Assembly: GCA_015067495.1 (NCBI GenBank)
Contig: SVMI01000001.1
Coordinates: forward strand, 460,545-524,544
Direction of reading: 5' to 3'
DNA length: 64,000 bases
Source of the DNA: Oscillospiraceae bacterium
GTDB lineage: Bacteria > Bacillota > Clostridia > Oscillospirales > Oscillospiraceae
In this document: positions 41,868 to 50,290 of the stretch, piece after piece
How positions within the stretch are numbered: position 1 is the stretch's first letter
Layout: each line of letters begins with the position of its first letter
The notes under the pieces: generated by a model
The model's input: only the letters and a program-made list of their open reading frames with translations
The model's database searches: none
What the model was told of the DNA's origin: nothing
Translations under genes and position numbers: made by a program

Positions 41868-43301
41868 TCAGTAGCCGATCAGCACACCGAACAACAGCAC
41901 CAAAACGGAAACGATAAACAGCAGCAGCTGCAACTTCCACGTCCACTTCAGCCATTTCCAGTAGGAAACGTTTGCCATGGACAGTCCGATCAGCAGCACC
42001 GGGTTCGTCGGCAGGATCACGTCTGTGAAGCCGTCTGCCATGCAGTAGGTCAAAATCACCAGCGTCGGAGAAATGCCCAGCGCATTGGTGATGGGAAGCA
42101 CGATGGGCATGACCAGAAAGATCTTCGCCGAAGCCGAGCCGATGAACAGCTGCAAAAACAGGATCAGCCCGTAGATCAGCAGAATCGTGACAAATTTGCC
42201 CTTGCCCACCAGCAGCTGCAGCACCGCATGCATCACGGTGTCGATGATGTTGCTTTCCACCATGACCAGCTTGACGGAGGATGCCAAAGCGATCATCACG
42301 ACTGCCGGCAGCATGGATGCCGCACCTGTCAGAAAGTGGCGAAGCACTACCTTGAAATTCCTGCAGACGATCTGACCGGAGATCAGACCCGAGATCAAAA
42401 AGCTGGCAGCCAGCAGGGGAATGGCAAAATCGGAGATCTGGCGGATGCAGGCGATCGCTACCAAAAGCGCGCCCTGAATGGCAAAAAAGCTGCCGTAGAC
42501 ACGGAAGATCTGCTCGTGATTGTCGGGAAGGTCATCTGCTTCGCCGATGAGATTTGCACGCTTTTTCTGATCGATCTCATAGGTGGGAGATTTTTTCGGA
42601 TCTGCCTTCAGCTTCTTGAGCCAGCGCATCAGGAAGATGCACAGAATCAGGTATACAATGCCGAAAAATACCACGCGCAGCCATGCGCCGGAGGAGACGT
42701 GAATGTCTGCCAGCTGTGCGGCTGTGCCTACAGAGAAGGGATTGGTGATGGCGGTGGAGAAGCCGAAGCAGGCAGCCATCAGGCAGGCACCCAGACCCGT
42801 CATGGTATCAAAGCCCATGGAGAGCATGAACACAATGATCAGCGGCAGCAGCGTGACCAGCTCCTCGAACATGCCGAAAAGACTGCCGAAAAGCATAAAC
42901 ACCAGCACCGTGATACAGACCACCGGACCGCCCCGGTCACGGAGCTTCTGCATAATGCGCACGATAAAGGTCTTGACACCGCCGGTCTGCTCCAGCAGGT
43001 TAAAGACACCGCTCATCACCAGCAGGAAAATGCTGATCATGATGATGGTCAGCGCATCATCAGAGGCGAATACCCGCGCAGGCGCAGTGATGACGCGCCA
43101 GATGGCGATGCCTTCGACCGTGCCTTGGGTGTACGTGCCGGGGATGATGTTGCCGACTGCATCCCGGTCAAAAGCACCCTGTGGGATGCAGTAGGACAGC
43201 GAGCCGCAGAGGATCAGGATCGCCAGCAGGATCACGGCGACCATCAAAAAAGAGCGGACGCTGATGTTGGATTGGGTTTTACTGTCAGTTTTCTCACTCA
43301 T
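41868..43301 (-). CDS. YfcC-family C4-dicarboxylate/amino-acid carrier
   Basis: 477 aa with about 12 TM segments; no signal peptide. The chain matches the YfcC/DcuC-like (C4-dicarboxylate anaerobic carrier) family: MFGMFEELVTLLPLIIVFMLSMGFDTMTG, ACFGFSTAITNPFSVGTAAQLADI and late CMADGFTDVILPTNPVLLIGL. These transporters move dicarboxylates, arginine/ornithine or short peptides across the cytoplasmic membrane; the substrate is unknown here. The ATG overlaps the stop of the acyltransferase gene by four bases (ATGA), showing translational coupling. Confidence 0.85.
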   Translation of the reverse strand: MSEKTDSKTQSNISVRSFLMVAVILLAILILCGSLSYCIPQGAFDRDAVGNIIPGTYTQGTVEGIAIWRVITAPARVFASDDALTIIMISIFLLVMSGVFNLLEQTGGVKTFIVRIMQKLRDRGGPVVCITVLVFMLFGSLFGMFEELVTLLPLIIVFMLSMGFDTMTGLGACLMAACFGFSTAITNPFSVGTAAQLADIHVSSGAWLRVVFFGIVYLILCIFLMRWLKKLKADPKKSPTYEIDQKKRANLIGEADDLPDNHEQIFRVYGSFFAIQGALLVAIACIRQISDFAIPLLAASFLISGLISGQIVCRNFKVVLRHFLTGAASMLPAVVMIALASSVKLVMVESNIIDTVMHAVLQLLVGKGKFVTILLIYGLILFLQLFIGSASAKIFLVMPIVLPITNALGISPTLVILTYCMADGFTDVILPTNPVLLIGLSMANVSYWKWLKWTWKLQLLLFIVSVLVLLFGVLIGY

Positions 43302-44530
43302 AAGGGCAATGCAGCCTCCTTAAGCATATCGTGCAGTAGCATGGAAGTCAGATACCACTCCACTGCCGAACGCCTTTCTTCCGGCACGAAATACAGAATT
43401 TCCGTACCGTCGTATACCTCAAAGTTTTCGCCCGCGCCGAACAGCAGGCGGTAGATCTTTTGCAGGGAGAAATGAAGCTGCACCTCCTGACCGTCCTTAG
43501 TGCCGGTGTAGACAAGACCGTCCCGGCTCAGTGTGCAGATGCCCTGACCGCCGTGACGGGTCAGCGCGTTTCCCTTGCCGGGCAGACGCAGCTCCACCTT
43601 GGAGGTAAGCGTATAGTCTGCATCGGCAGCGATCTGTTGGGCGAGCAGCTCCTTTTGCCAGTCGTACCACTGAGCAAAATTGCGGAAGCGGAAGCCTTCG
43701 TCGAAGCCATAGCGGTCGTTCAGCGCGGTCAGATAGCCGCAATGCGCGCAGAAGATCTGATTTTTTCGGGTGGTGATGGTGTGCTTGCGGTTGCACACCG
43801 GGCAGGTGGTCAGGATGTTCTCAAGACCCTCCGCCATGCGGGGGGAGCGGTAGTGAATTTCGGGATGCTGCTCCAGCCAGTGGAACTCATTGTAAGTCAG
43901 CCGCTGCTCAATGCCCTGCTTCAGCGCCTCCATGGAAAGGCGTTGCACCTGCTCTGCCGTGTACAGCAGATCCAGCTCCGCCTCTACCAGCGAACCCCGG
44001 CGGAAGCCCTTGCCCCACTTGGGGTCAGCGAAGTAGTTGCCGTTGATGGAGATGGTATAGACGTTAACGCCGGATTTTTTGATGAAGGAGTAGGTGCTCT
44101 CCTGAATGTCCTCAAACCGACCGGTGGTCGCCAGCCGCGCCTCCGGCATCATGGCGAGAATTTCCTTCCCCCGCAGCACCGTCAGGCAGTTCTTGGCGTT
44201 TTCCAGGTCGGTAGCGAACATGCTCTTGGGGAACGCGCCGACCATTTTCAGCAGCCAACGCAGACAGTCGTGGTAAAAATACAGCCGCGCCACGATGAAA
44301 TGGGGCTTGTCCTTGCGGATCAGCGCGGCGGCATAGATGAAGTCCACGAAAGAGCCATGGGTACACAGAATGATGGAGGGACGTTCCGGGCGGCCGATCT
44401 TATTGGTGACCTTGACCCGGATGCCGCAAAGGGAATACCACGTACTGATGGCGTGATACAGAATGAACATTGCGGCATTATTGACCTTTTGCACCTTGAA
44501 GGCGGCACGTTTTTTGCACCGTTTTGCCAT
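43298..44530 (-). CDS. PlsC-like acyltransferase with C-terminal zinc ribbon domain
   Basis: 410 aa; ATG at 44530. Residues 40-215 form a 1-acylglycerol-3-phosphate acyltransferase domain with HGSFVD (HX4D catalytic motif) and MPEARL replacing the EGTR block. Then a zinc ribbon CPVCNRKH...FCAHCG about 240-265 and a C-terminal beta-rich domain (about 290-400), GRAM- or PH-like in layout. Membrane-associated enzyme, acylating lysophosphatidate or another lipid; the zinc and C-terminal domains are unusual for PlsC and suggest a specialised substrate or regulation. First gene of the operon. Confidence 0.78.
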   Translation of the reverse strand: MAKRCKKRAAFKVQKVNNAAMFILYHAISTWYSLCGIRVKVTNKIGRPERPSIILCTHGSFVDFIYAAALIRKDKPHFIVARLYFYHDCLRWLLKMVGAFPKSMFATDLENAKNCLTVLRGKEILAMMPEARLATTGRFEDIQESTYSFIKKSGVNVYTISINGNYFADPKWGKGFRRGSLVEAELDLLYTAEQVQRLSMEALKQGIEQRLTYNEFHWLEQHPEIHYRSPRMAEGLENILTTCPVCNRKHTITTRKNQIFCAHCGYLTALNDRYGFDEGFRFRNFAQWYDWQKELLAQQIAADADYTLTSKVELRLPGKGNALTRHGGQGICTLSRDGLVYTGTKDGQEVQLHFSLQKIYRLLFGAGENFEVYDGTEILYFVPEERRSAVEWYLTSMLLHDMLKEAALPL

Positions 44531-44576
44531 GCGTCTGCGTCTCCTCTCCGATCGTTTACAAATTGTTCATGAAGTC

Positions 44577-44605
44577 ATTATAACAGCTTTCGACAAAGAA
44601 TGCAA
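44577..44605 (-). promoter_or_regulatory. Promoter of the PlsC-YfcC operon
   Basis: Minus strand: TTGCAT (44600-44605), 17-base spacer, TATAAT (44577-44582). The -35 touches the preceding terminator. Confidence 0.65.
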
Positions 44606-44628
44606 CCCCGCCGGTTGTCCGGCGGGGT
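44603..44628 (-). terminator. Terminator of the YwaF-like gene
   Basis: ACCCCGCCGG pairs with CCGGCGGGGT around TTGT; only a short T-rich tail follows on the minus strand. Confidence 0.7.
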
Positions 44629-44645
44629 GTATGCTGCAATGTTGC

Positions 44646-45380
44646 TCAAGCTTCCTTTTTCTTAAAAAGAGCAAGGATCTGATTCAGATACACAAGCACC
44701 AGATAGACTGCAATGATCAGAAGTACCGGCATCATGTACCAGAAGGGATAGGGGATCAGTGACCAGAACAGATCCATCACGGGATTTTCGGAATAGAGGG
44801 TGTACATGTAGTTCACCTGAATCAGCTCGCCGGCGGGATTGGTGATGTTGTTGGCGATAAAATAGCTGTTCAGCCAAAGGTTTGCAAAGTGAACCAGCGC
44901 AAAGGTGACAAAGGTGATCAGCAGAGTAGAGCCGATGCACTTGTAGTCCTTTTTCACCAGACCCAGCGCAAACAGCAGGATCGGGATGCCGAACTCCAGC
45001 AGGTGATGACCGTAGTACAGAATAAAAGCGGCGGAGCAAAGCTCATAGTTTGCCTGTGCGGTGTTGACCACCAGTGCCATGATCGCGCCCAGCGACCACA
45101 AAAGCAAGAGGTTACTCAGCGTCTTGCTTCTGGTGAAGATCGCGATGGGAAGGGTGAGTGCCGTCAGCGAGCAAAGGTGCAGCGGCAGATACTCATAGGG
45201 AGAACCCCAGTTGAACAGGTTGTAGAAGGTGGACACCACGCCGTAAAGAGAGAGAATGCCCAGAACGATCATCTGCGTTTTGCTGCTGCGGTTGCGCAGA
45301 AGATAATAAAGTCCCACGATAATTCCCGCACCGATCAACAGCGACGCGATGTGGACGATACCAAAAGAACCCCAAACCAT
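44646..45380 (-). CDS. YwaF/TMEM164-family membrane protein
   Basis: 244 aa, about seven TM segments, ATG after AAAGGAG. The pattern of YEYLPLHLCSLTALTLPIAI, ILYYGHHLLEFGIPI and the ending NPVMDLFWSLIPYPFWYMMPVLL matches the TIGR02206/YwaF family. Homologs are related to eukaryotic TMEM164, which acts in lipid remodelling; the bacterial role is unknown. A -10 box (TATAAT at 45409-45414 on the minus strand) is present, with a weak -35. Confidence 0.82.
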   Translation of the reverse strand: MVWGSFGIVHIASLLIGAGIIVGLYYLLRNRSSKTQMIVLGILSLYGVVSTFYNLFNWGSPYEYLPLHLCSLTALTLPIAIFTRSKTLSNLLLLWSLGAIMALVVNTAQANYELCSAAFILYYGHHLLEFGIPILLFALGLVKKDYKCIGSTLLITFVTFALVHFANLWLNSYFIANNITNPAGELIQVNYMYTLYSENPVMDLFWSLIPYPFWYMMPVLLIIAVYLVLVYLNQILALFKKKEA

Positions 45381-45442
45381 ATTGTAAGTCTCCTTTGCCG
45401 TTTTCGCAATTATAGCACACTATTTGTCGAAAGGGAAGTGCT

Positions 45443-46123
45443 TTATGGATTTTTGCTCTGTCGCTGCTTCATTCTCTGCCAGTTGAGATAGCCGTAGATG
45501 TCGTTGACAAGAAAGGCAACAAAGCAAACGATGACCGAAATATAGCGAATATCATGCACACTTGCCAGCACCCACAAAAGGATCAGCACCAAATCGTTTG
45601 CCGCATAAGCCAGCGCAAACAGCGGACTTCTGCGGAAGGTCAGGTACACGGCAACAAAGCTGGTGGTCACCGACAAGGTGCTGGGGATGATATTTGCGGT
45701 GTTGAAGTAGTCCAAAATGAAGTAAAACAGGACGGTGACCACCGCTGCACAGCCCCACATGAACCACAGTTCTTTTTTGCTGATGCTGTTGACCTTGACC
45801 TCTGATTTGTTGTTCTTATAGGGATTTTTCAGCCATGCGATCAAAGAGAACACCGCCATGGGCATGGTCATGCCCAGATACGTGACCATCTCGCCGTAAT
45901 AGGCGAAGCCATAGGAGATCATGCCGTACAGCAGGCTGAAGATCACCGCCAAAAATTGACCAATGGGATTGCCCTTGGCATTGAAGATCAGGGAGGTGAC
46001 GCCGATCAGCGACGCCAACAGCGTCAAATAGCTTTCCCGGTCGAAAAGGCAAAAGGATCCGATGATCAAGAGGACAGAGCAGCTCCACAAAAGGATCTCT
46101 GTCTTGGAAAAGTAGTTTTTCAA
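45443..46123 (-). CDS. pnuC: PnuC-type nicotinamide riboside transporter
   Basis: 226 aa. I choose the TTG at 46121-46123 because TAGGAG lies 8 bases before it; the first in-frame ATG at 46159 has no ribosome site. Seven or so TM segments; NPIGQFLAVIFSLLYGMISY, TTSFVAVYLTFRRSPLFALAYAANDLVLILLWV and the end YGYLNWQRMKQRQ match PnuC. Members carry nicotinamide riboside (some carry thiamine or riboflavin by homologs PnuT/PnuX) by facilitated diffusion, feeding NAD synthesis after phosphorylation. No NadR-like kinase is nearby. Confidence 0.85.
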   Translation of the reverse strand: MKNYFSKTEILLWSCSVLLIIGSFCLFDRESYLTLLASLIGVTSLIFNAKGNPIGQFLAVIFSLLYGMISYGFAYYGEMVTYLGMTMPMAVFSLIAWLKNPYKNNKSEVKVNSISKKELWFMWGCAAVVTVLFYFILDYFNTANIIPSTLSVTTSFVAVYLTFRRSPLFALAYAANDLVLILLWVLASVHDIRYISVIVCFVAFLVNDIYGYLNWQRMKQRQSKNP

Positions 46124-46270
46124 GTTTTCAACTCCTAAAAAAGAAACATCCGCATGCACATCTTCTAAGACCTAACGATGGGCAAACGAATGCGTTTCAC
46201 ATTCCACTACTCGGTAGCAGTTCAAGATATTCCTTTGGCGACATCATACCACACAATGCGTCAAAAAGCA
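46124..46270 (-). other. Leader region of pnuC
   Basis: About 140 bases lie between the pnuC ribosome site and the next gene's terminator. Possible promoter on the minus strand: TTGCTT and TATGAT 17 apart. The leader has local inverted repeats (GAAAC... with ...GTTTC) that could fold, but I cannot match them to a known NAD, preQ1 or thiamine riboswitch consensus. Confidence 0.35.
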
Positions 46271-46271
46271 A

Positions 46272-46306
46272 CAGAAAAATCCTCCTGCCGGGTACGGCAG
46301 GAGGAT
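46272..46306 (-). terminator. Terminator of the ABC transporter operon
   Basis: ATCCTCCTGCCG pairs with CGGCAGGAGGAT around GGTA; minus-strand tail is TTTTTC. Confidence 0.88.
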
Positions 46307-46311
46307 CGGGC

Positions 46312-47133
46312 TTATTCCAGATTGAGCTTTTTGGTGATGATCTTTTTGACGATCACAAATTCCAGCAGCAGGAAGGCACTCTCCAGCAGAATACCGATCC
46401 ATATGCCGATGTGAATGGATGCAAGGGGATGATCGGAGAGCTGCTGCGCCAGCCAGCGGGCAAGACCGTCTAAATGACCGCCCGCCGCCGTCAAGGCGAA
46501 GGAGATGAGGAACGCGGTGGCAACGATCTGGGTCAGAATGTAGTAGCCGAAATAGGCACCTACAGCAGCCAGTATGCGGTTTTTGCGGGAAAGCTGACCG
46601 ATGGAAATGCAGGTGTAATACAGCAGGGTGCTGACAAACAGCGCAACGATCAGCAAAAGCAGATACTCTGCGATGAACAATATGGTGTGCGCGCCTATCA
46701 TCTCGTAAATCTCAGCGAAGGCGATTCGCAATCCATTCCACATCAGAGAGAAAGCCTCTCCCACGGTGAGGATCATGACAGAGATCAAAACCACGATGAT
46801 CGTGACCAGATCCACACAGACCGCGGTGACTGCCTTGACGATGATGTGCTGGGAGGCTGTCACCGGCAGCGTGAAGGACAGATAGCCCTCCGCGGTAAAG
46901 AGGTTTTTATAAAACCGAACCAGTGCCATGACGAAGGAAAAAGCAAGGGCAGCGAAAACGGAAACGGCATAGGTCAGGATCGAGAAGGTGCTGATGATCT
47001 CGTAGGGTGTGCTGTCGTTTTCGAAGAGGAAGATCACTCTGGTGGCAGCAGCGATGGTCAGCAGGATGATGTACACGATGCTCATGACCCGTCCATAGGC
47101 GAGGAACTCGTGCTTAAACAGCTTCTTTACCAT
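46312..47133 (-). CDS. ABC transporter permease
   Basis: 273 aa, six TM segments: about 15-38, 48-75, 100-130, 150-175, 190-220 and 232-258. It overlaps the ATPase gene by 7 bases. The LFKHEFLAYGR start and a long loop before TM3 are typical of the ABC-2-like permeases paired with YtrB/CcmA-type ATPases, which export or act on peptide-like or lipid substrates. Substrate unknown. Confidence 0.82.
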   Translation of the reverse strand: MVKKLFKHEFLAYGRVMSIVYIILLTIAAATRVIFLFENDSTPYEIISTFSILTYAVSVFAALAFSFVMALVRFYKNLFTAEGYLSFTLPVTASQHIIVKAVTAVCVDLVTIIVVLISVMILTVGEAFSLMWNGLRIAFAEIYEMIGAHTILFIAEYLLLLIVALFVSTLLYYTCISIGQLSRKNRILAAVGAYFGYYILTQIVATAFLISFALTAAGGHLDGLARWLAQQLSDHPLASIHIGIWIGILLESAFLLLEFVIVKKIITKKLNLE

Positions 47134-47825
47134 TTGAACACCTCCCTGAACAGTTCATCCACACTCTTTTCGTGTTCTGTGCGGATCTGCTCCGCTGTCT
47201 TTTGCAGGACGATGCTGCCGTTTCGCAGGAAGATGACCTCGTCGAGGATCTTCTCGATGTCGGTGATCAGGTGAGTGGAGATGATGACCGTCGCTTCGGG
47301 ATTGTAGTTATTCAGAATGGTGGAGATCACGTAGTCCCGGGCGGCAGGGTCAACACCGGCAATAGGCTCATCGAGGATGTAGAGCTTGGCATTTCGGCTC
47401 ATCACAAGGATCAGGCAGACCTTTTCCTTATTGCCCTTGGAGAGGGTCTTGAGCTTTTGGTCGGGGGAGATGCTCAGCCGCTCCAGCATCTCATAGGCAG
47501 CCTCGGTGCGGAAATCCTCATAAAAATCGGCAAAATACGCAACGATCTGCTTTACGGTCATCCAAGAATTCAGATAGCTGGTGTCCGGCAGGTAGGCAAC
47601 CAGTTTTTTGGTTTCCACACCGATCTTGTGTCCGCCGATCAGGATCTCGCCGGAGGACGGAGTCAGAAGACCGTTCAGCAGCTTGATCAGCGTGGTTTTT
47701 CCTGAGCCGTTGGGTCCCAAAAGACCGACGATCTTGCCGCTTTCCAAGGTAAAATCGATGTGACTCAGGGCAGTGATGCTGCCGTAACGCTTACTCAGAT
47801 CACTGCAGCGTACAATTTCGCTCAT
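47127..47825 (-). CDS. ABC transporter ATP-binding protein
   Basis: 232 aa; ATG at 47825 after AAGGAG with 8-base spacing, better than the GTG at 47834 inside the ribosome site. Walker A GPNGSGKTT (about 36-44), signature LSKGNKEKV instead of LSGGQ, Walker B LYILDEPIAGVDP. The LSKGN signature and DEPxAGVDP with no D-loop expansion are typical of the YtrB/BcrA group. Energises the permease encoded downstream. No GntR regulator is next to it, as is common for ytr operons. Confidence 0.88.
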   Translation of the reverse strand: MSEIVRCSDLSKRYGSITALSHIDFTLESGKIVGLLGPNGSGKTTLIKLLNGLLTPSSGEILIGGHKIGVETKKLVAYLPDTSYLNSWMTVKQIVAYFADFYEDFRTEAAYEMLERLSISPDQKLKTLSKGNKEKVCLILVMSRNAKLYILDEPIAGVDPAARDYVISTILNNYNPEATVIISTHLITDIEKILDEVIFLRNGSIVLQKTAEQIRTEHEKSVDELFREVFKW

Positions 47826-47846
47826 GGGGTTCACTCCTTATTAAAA

Positions 47847-48275
47847 TTATTCCTCCAGAATTTCTCTGGCGCGCTTGTACTTGTTCGCCCAGTATTCCGC
47901 CCGCCGGTCGCCGTCATCCAAGCGGGTCTGATCCGAATTGTGGGCAATGTCCGCGAGCTTGACTGTCTTGGCGAGGGCATTGGTCTTGATCCTTTCCAGA
48001 TAATCCACATAGGGGACATCCGGCTCATGGGTCAGCAGGGCGATGGCTTCGATGACCTCGCTGCTGAAGCCGCAGGCGCGCAGCTCCTCCAGCGTGTAAT
48101 CGGTATCCTCGACCACGTCGTGCAGCAGAGCGACGATGGTGGAAGCCTCGTCCCGCATCTGCTCTGCCACGTGGAACGGATGGAAGACGTAGGGCATACC
48201 GCTTTGATCCACCTGCTCCTTGTGGGCATCAAAGCACAGCTTCAGCGCGATCTTGGTTTTGGGCGTATAAATCAT
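47847..48275 (-). CDS. Small HD-domain alarmone-hydrolase-like protein
   Basis: 142 aa; ATG at 48275 with GAGG 8 bases before it. HFHV, ALLHDVVEDTDYTLEEL, LTH and KLADIAHNSD reproduce the HD metal site of the RelA/SpoT hydrolase domain, and the length is that of stand-alone small alarmone hydrolases (MESH1-like). Likely removes pyrophosphate from (p)ppGpp in the cytoplasm or a related nucleotide. No synthetase domain is present. Divergent to the DUF1828 gene. Confidence 0.8.
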   Translation of the reverse strand: MIYTPKTKIALKLCFDAHKEQVDQSGMPYVFHPFHVAEQMRDEASTIVALLHDVVEDTDYTLEELRACGFSSEVIEAIALLTHEPDVPYVDYLERIKTNALAKTVKLADIAHNSDQTRLDDGDRRAEYWANKYKRAREILEE

Positions 48276-48295
48276 TTTAATCACCTCGCAGCTCC

Positions 48296-48324
48296 ATTAT
48301 AGCACATCCTGCAGCCGATGGGAA
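48296..48324 (-). promoter_or_regulatory. Promoter of the HD gene
   Basis: Minus strand: TTCCCA (48319-48324), 17-base spacer, TATAAT (48296-48301). Confidence 0.55.
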
Positions 48325-48338
48325 GAGCTTCCTTTGTA

Positions 48339-48367
48339 TTGACAAAGTCCCTTTTGACGGGTAAGAT
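48339..48367 (+). promoter_or_regulatory. Promoter of the DUF1828 gene
   Basis: TTGACA (48339-48344), 17-base spacer, TAAGAT (48362-48367). Confidence 0.7.
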
Positions 48368-48398
48368 GAAAGAAAAAACACATTCGGGAGGGAGAGCT

Positions 48399-48821
48399 AT
48401 GGACGCGCAGACACTGACGGGCTACATCCGTCAGGGGATCCGCAAGGAGGTCTATGATGACAGGATCGAACTATATCTGCCCTTTTACTTCGAAAGCGGC
48501 GAAGGGCAGCCCCTCTGCCTGATCTGGAACAGAAACGGCGTCCTCAGCGACGGCGGCAGAACGTTCGCTGAATTAAAAAAGCGGGTGGGCGATCTGAGTG
48601 CCTATCAGCGCAGCATCCAAAACATTCTGCGAACCAACGGCATGGTGACACTGGAGGGCGGACAGAAGCTGGTGGTGCGGCACTTTCAGACCTGCATTTC
48701 CGGGAGCGAAACTTATCTTGACTACCTTGGGGGACTCAGCCGCCTGCTGCGGGTGATCGCCCGGATCAGTGTTGTGGACACCATCGTGGTGGATGAGGAT
48801 GGGACGGTGCGTCTATGCTGA
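48399..48821 (+). CDS. DUF1828-domain protein
   Basis: 140 aa; ATG at 48399 after GGGAGGGAGAG. The pattern DDRIELYLPFYFESGEGQPLCLIWNRNGVLSDGGRTFAELKKRVGD...LRTNGMVTLEGGQKLVV fits the DUF1828 domain: a compact module with D-G-R/T turns, often encoded next to DUF1829 or in phage and toxin-antitoxin neighbourhoods. Function unknown. Its end overlaps the next gene by 7 bases. Confidence 0.72.
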   Translation: MDAQTLTGYIRQGIRKEVYDDRIELYLPFYFESGEGQPLCLIWNRNGVLSDGGRTFAELKKRVGDLSAYQRSIQNILRTNGMVTLEGGQKLVVRHFQTCISGSETYLDYLGGLSRLLRVIARISVVDTIVVDEDGTVRLC

Positions 48822-49183
48822 AGCAGATCAACGAACAGCTGGATACACTTTACCACGCATACGCGTTAAGCACCGGCATCGGTATCCAAACCCATATTTA
48901 TCTGGAGGGTCAGCCCATCAATTTCCGCTTTGAGCAGGAGGATGGGAAGTATTCAAAGCTTGTCACCACCGGGAATTTTTCGGAGTGGATGGCATGGGCT
49001 ACCGGCGACTGGAAAAAGGCAGCACCCACGATCAAAGCACTGGCAAAACCTTACGGCGTTGGGTGGGACAATGAAAACGGCGCACTGTATCTGCGCTTCC
49101 GACGCAACGAAATGAGCATCGCGCAGGCAGTTTTGCGATTGCAGCAAGCGGTCTTCATCGTCAGCGCATTAGGCTCCGTATAA
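48815..49183 (+). CDS. Unrecognised partner of the DUF1828 protein
   Basis: 122 aa, translationally coupled to the DUF1828 gene (7-base overlap). Seen: GIQTHIYLEGQPINFRFEQEDGKYSKLVTTGNFSEWMAWATGDW and a helical C-terminus (SIAQAVLRLQQAVFIVSALGS). No signal peptide. It could be a DUF1829-like or other partner; nothing matches firmly. The two proteins probably act together. Confidence 0.6.
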   Translation: MLKQINEQLDTLYHAYALSTGIGIQTHIYLEGQPINFRFEQEDGKYSKLVTTGNFSEWMAWATGDWKKAAPTIKALAKPYGVGWDNENGALYLRFRRNEMSIAQAVLRLQQAVFIVSALGSV

Positions 49184-49189
49184 GACGAA

Positions 49190-49215
49190 CCCCCCGACGA
49201 AATATCGTCGGGGGA
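49190..49215. terminator. Hairpin between convergent genes
   Basis: CCCCCGACGA pairs with TCGTCGGGGG around AATA; T-run is poor, so termination strength is uncertain. Confidence 0.55.
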
Positions 49216-49260
49216 TTATCAGATGATACAATCAGCGGTTGCTCACAACCGGGAGCGCGC

Positions 49261-50133
49261 TTAATACCAAACGCCTGTTGCGCCGAAATGCGCATCCTTC
49301 ATAAAAATCAGCTCAAATTCTTCGCTGGAATGAGATACAAGATGCATTTGATTGGTAATCGTCATTTCTCCTATAAAGCCGGCCTTTCTGCCTAAAACAG
49401 GTGTGAGCTTCAGCTGCGAAGCGATCTCATCAATCACAGCCAAGCAAAAACCAAGCCGCTGATTTACATCCGGCAAATTGGTCAGACCGTTTTCCTCGAA
49501 AGAGAAGGAAACATAGTTTTCCTCCGTTCCTCCAAGAGAAATACCATGACTGCGCACAAAGATGTGGAAGGAGTTGATAAATCTTTTTCCTGCGATTTCT
49601 ATGATTTTTTTCAGAAATACTGATGCCACGGATTCTACCACAGGGGAAGCGGAGATGCGCTGATAGAAGCTGCTGCAGCTTTTTCTGATTTGTTCCACGT
49701 GCCGGTCTTCGCAGTGAATGTTGTACGCCTCTGCCCGCGACAGCAGCTGATCGCTGTTGATGCCGCTGAGTGTGATGGTATAAACTGCAGAAAAGCTTCC
49801 GCGCCTTGCGCGTGACAGAGAGAATTTCCGCTCCGCTTGCTTTTCCTCCTGCACATGAAAGTCGATGCCAAGCACCGAGCAAACCTGTGCGCCGTTTTCT
49901 ACACAAGACTGCATTCTTTTGTAATCCTGATTGATCGGATCTGTGATTTTACAGCGCCCGTGATAATAGATGGTTTCTGTTACAATTACCAACGTGTCGC
50001 CCATGGTTTCCTTCATCAGCATTTCCGCCAATCTGGAAACATTGGAAGGGGTACACTCACAAAGATTGCTCAGGAAATAATATCGCAATTCGTTAGAAAG
50101 GTCAGTATTGTCATTAATACTTTTGATAATCAA
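49261..50133 (-). CDS. Unrecognised 290-aa protein
   Basis: TTG start at 50133 after AGAGGTGAGG. Mixed alpha/beta, no signal peptide or TM segment. Seen stretches: MKETMGDTLVIVTETIYYHGRC at the N-terminus, SAVYTITLSGINSDQLLSRAEAYNIHCEDRH in the middle, and FHIFVRSHGISLGGTEENYVSFSFEENG later. I do not recognise it. Own promoter and probably monocistronic. Confidence 0.6.
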   Translation of the reverse strand: MIIKSINDNTDLSNELRYYFLSNLCECTPSNVSRLAEMLMKETMGDTLVIVTETIYYHGRCKITDPINQDYKRMQSCVENGAQVCSVLGIDFHVQEEKQAERKFSLSRARRGSFSAVYTITLSGINSDQLLSRAEAYNIHCEDRHVEQIRKSCSSFYQRISASPVVESVASVFLKKIIEIAGKRFINSFHIFVRSHGISLGGTEENYVSFSFEENGLTNLPDVNQRLGFCLAVIDEIASQLKLTPVLGRKAGFIGEMTITNQMHLVSHSSEEFELIFMKDAHFGATGVWY

Positions 50134-50155
50134 GCTGCCTCACCTCTTTTTGTAC

Positions 50156-50184
50156 ATTATACACGAACAGCAGAGCTAATGCAA
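50156..50184 (-). promoter_or_regulatory. Promoter of the 290-aa protein
   Basis: Minus strand: TTGCAT (50179-50184), 17-base spacer, TATAAT (50156-50161). Confidence 0.6.
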
Positions 50185-50189
50185 GAGCT

Positions 50190-50230
50190 AAAATCGTCGT
50201 TCTGCCTTTTTTCGACAGGACGACGATTTT
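50190..50230 (-). terminator. Terminator of the EamA gene
   Basis: AAAATCGTCGT and CTG pair with CAG and ACGACGATTTT around a T-rich loop; on the minus strand the stem is followed by TTTTAGC. Confidence 0.75.
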
Positions 50231-50290
50231 TGGGGTTCCTATAAGAAATTGCCGGGGCTATATACAAAGAGGAAATTCGAAAAGCGCATG

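Noticed and set aside
41070..43454. 794-codon plus-strand frame opposite the YfcC gene
   Set aside because: His/Gln-rich shadow of a TM protein read backward; no ribosome site or promoter.
46124..46270. Possible riboswitch before pnuC
   Set aside because: Inverted repeats exist but I could not match any known riboswitch consensus by eye, so only a leader is annotated.
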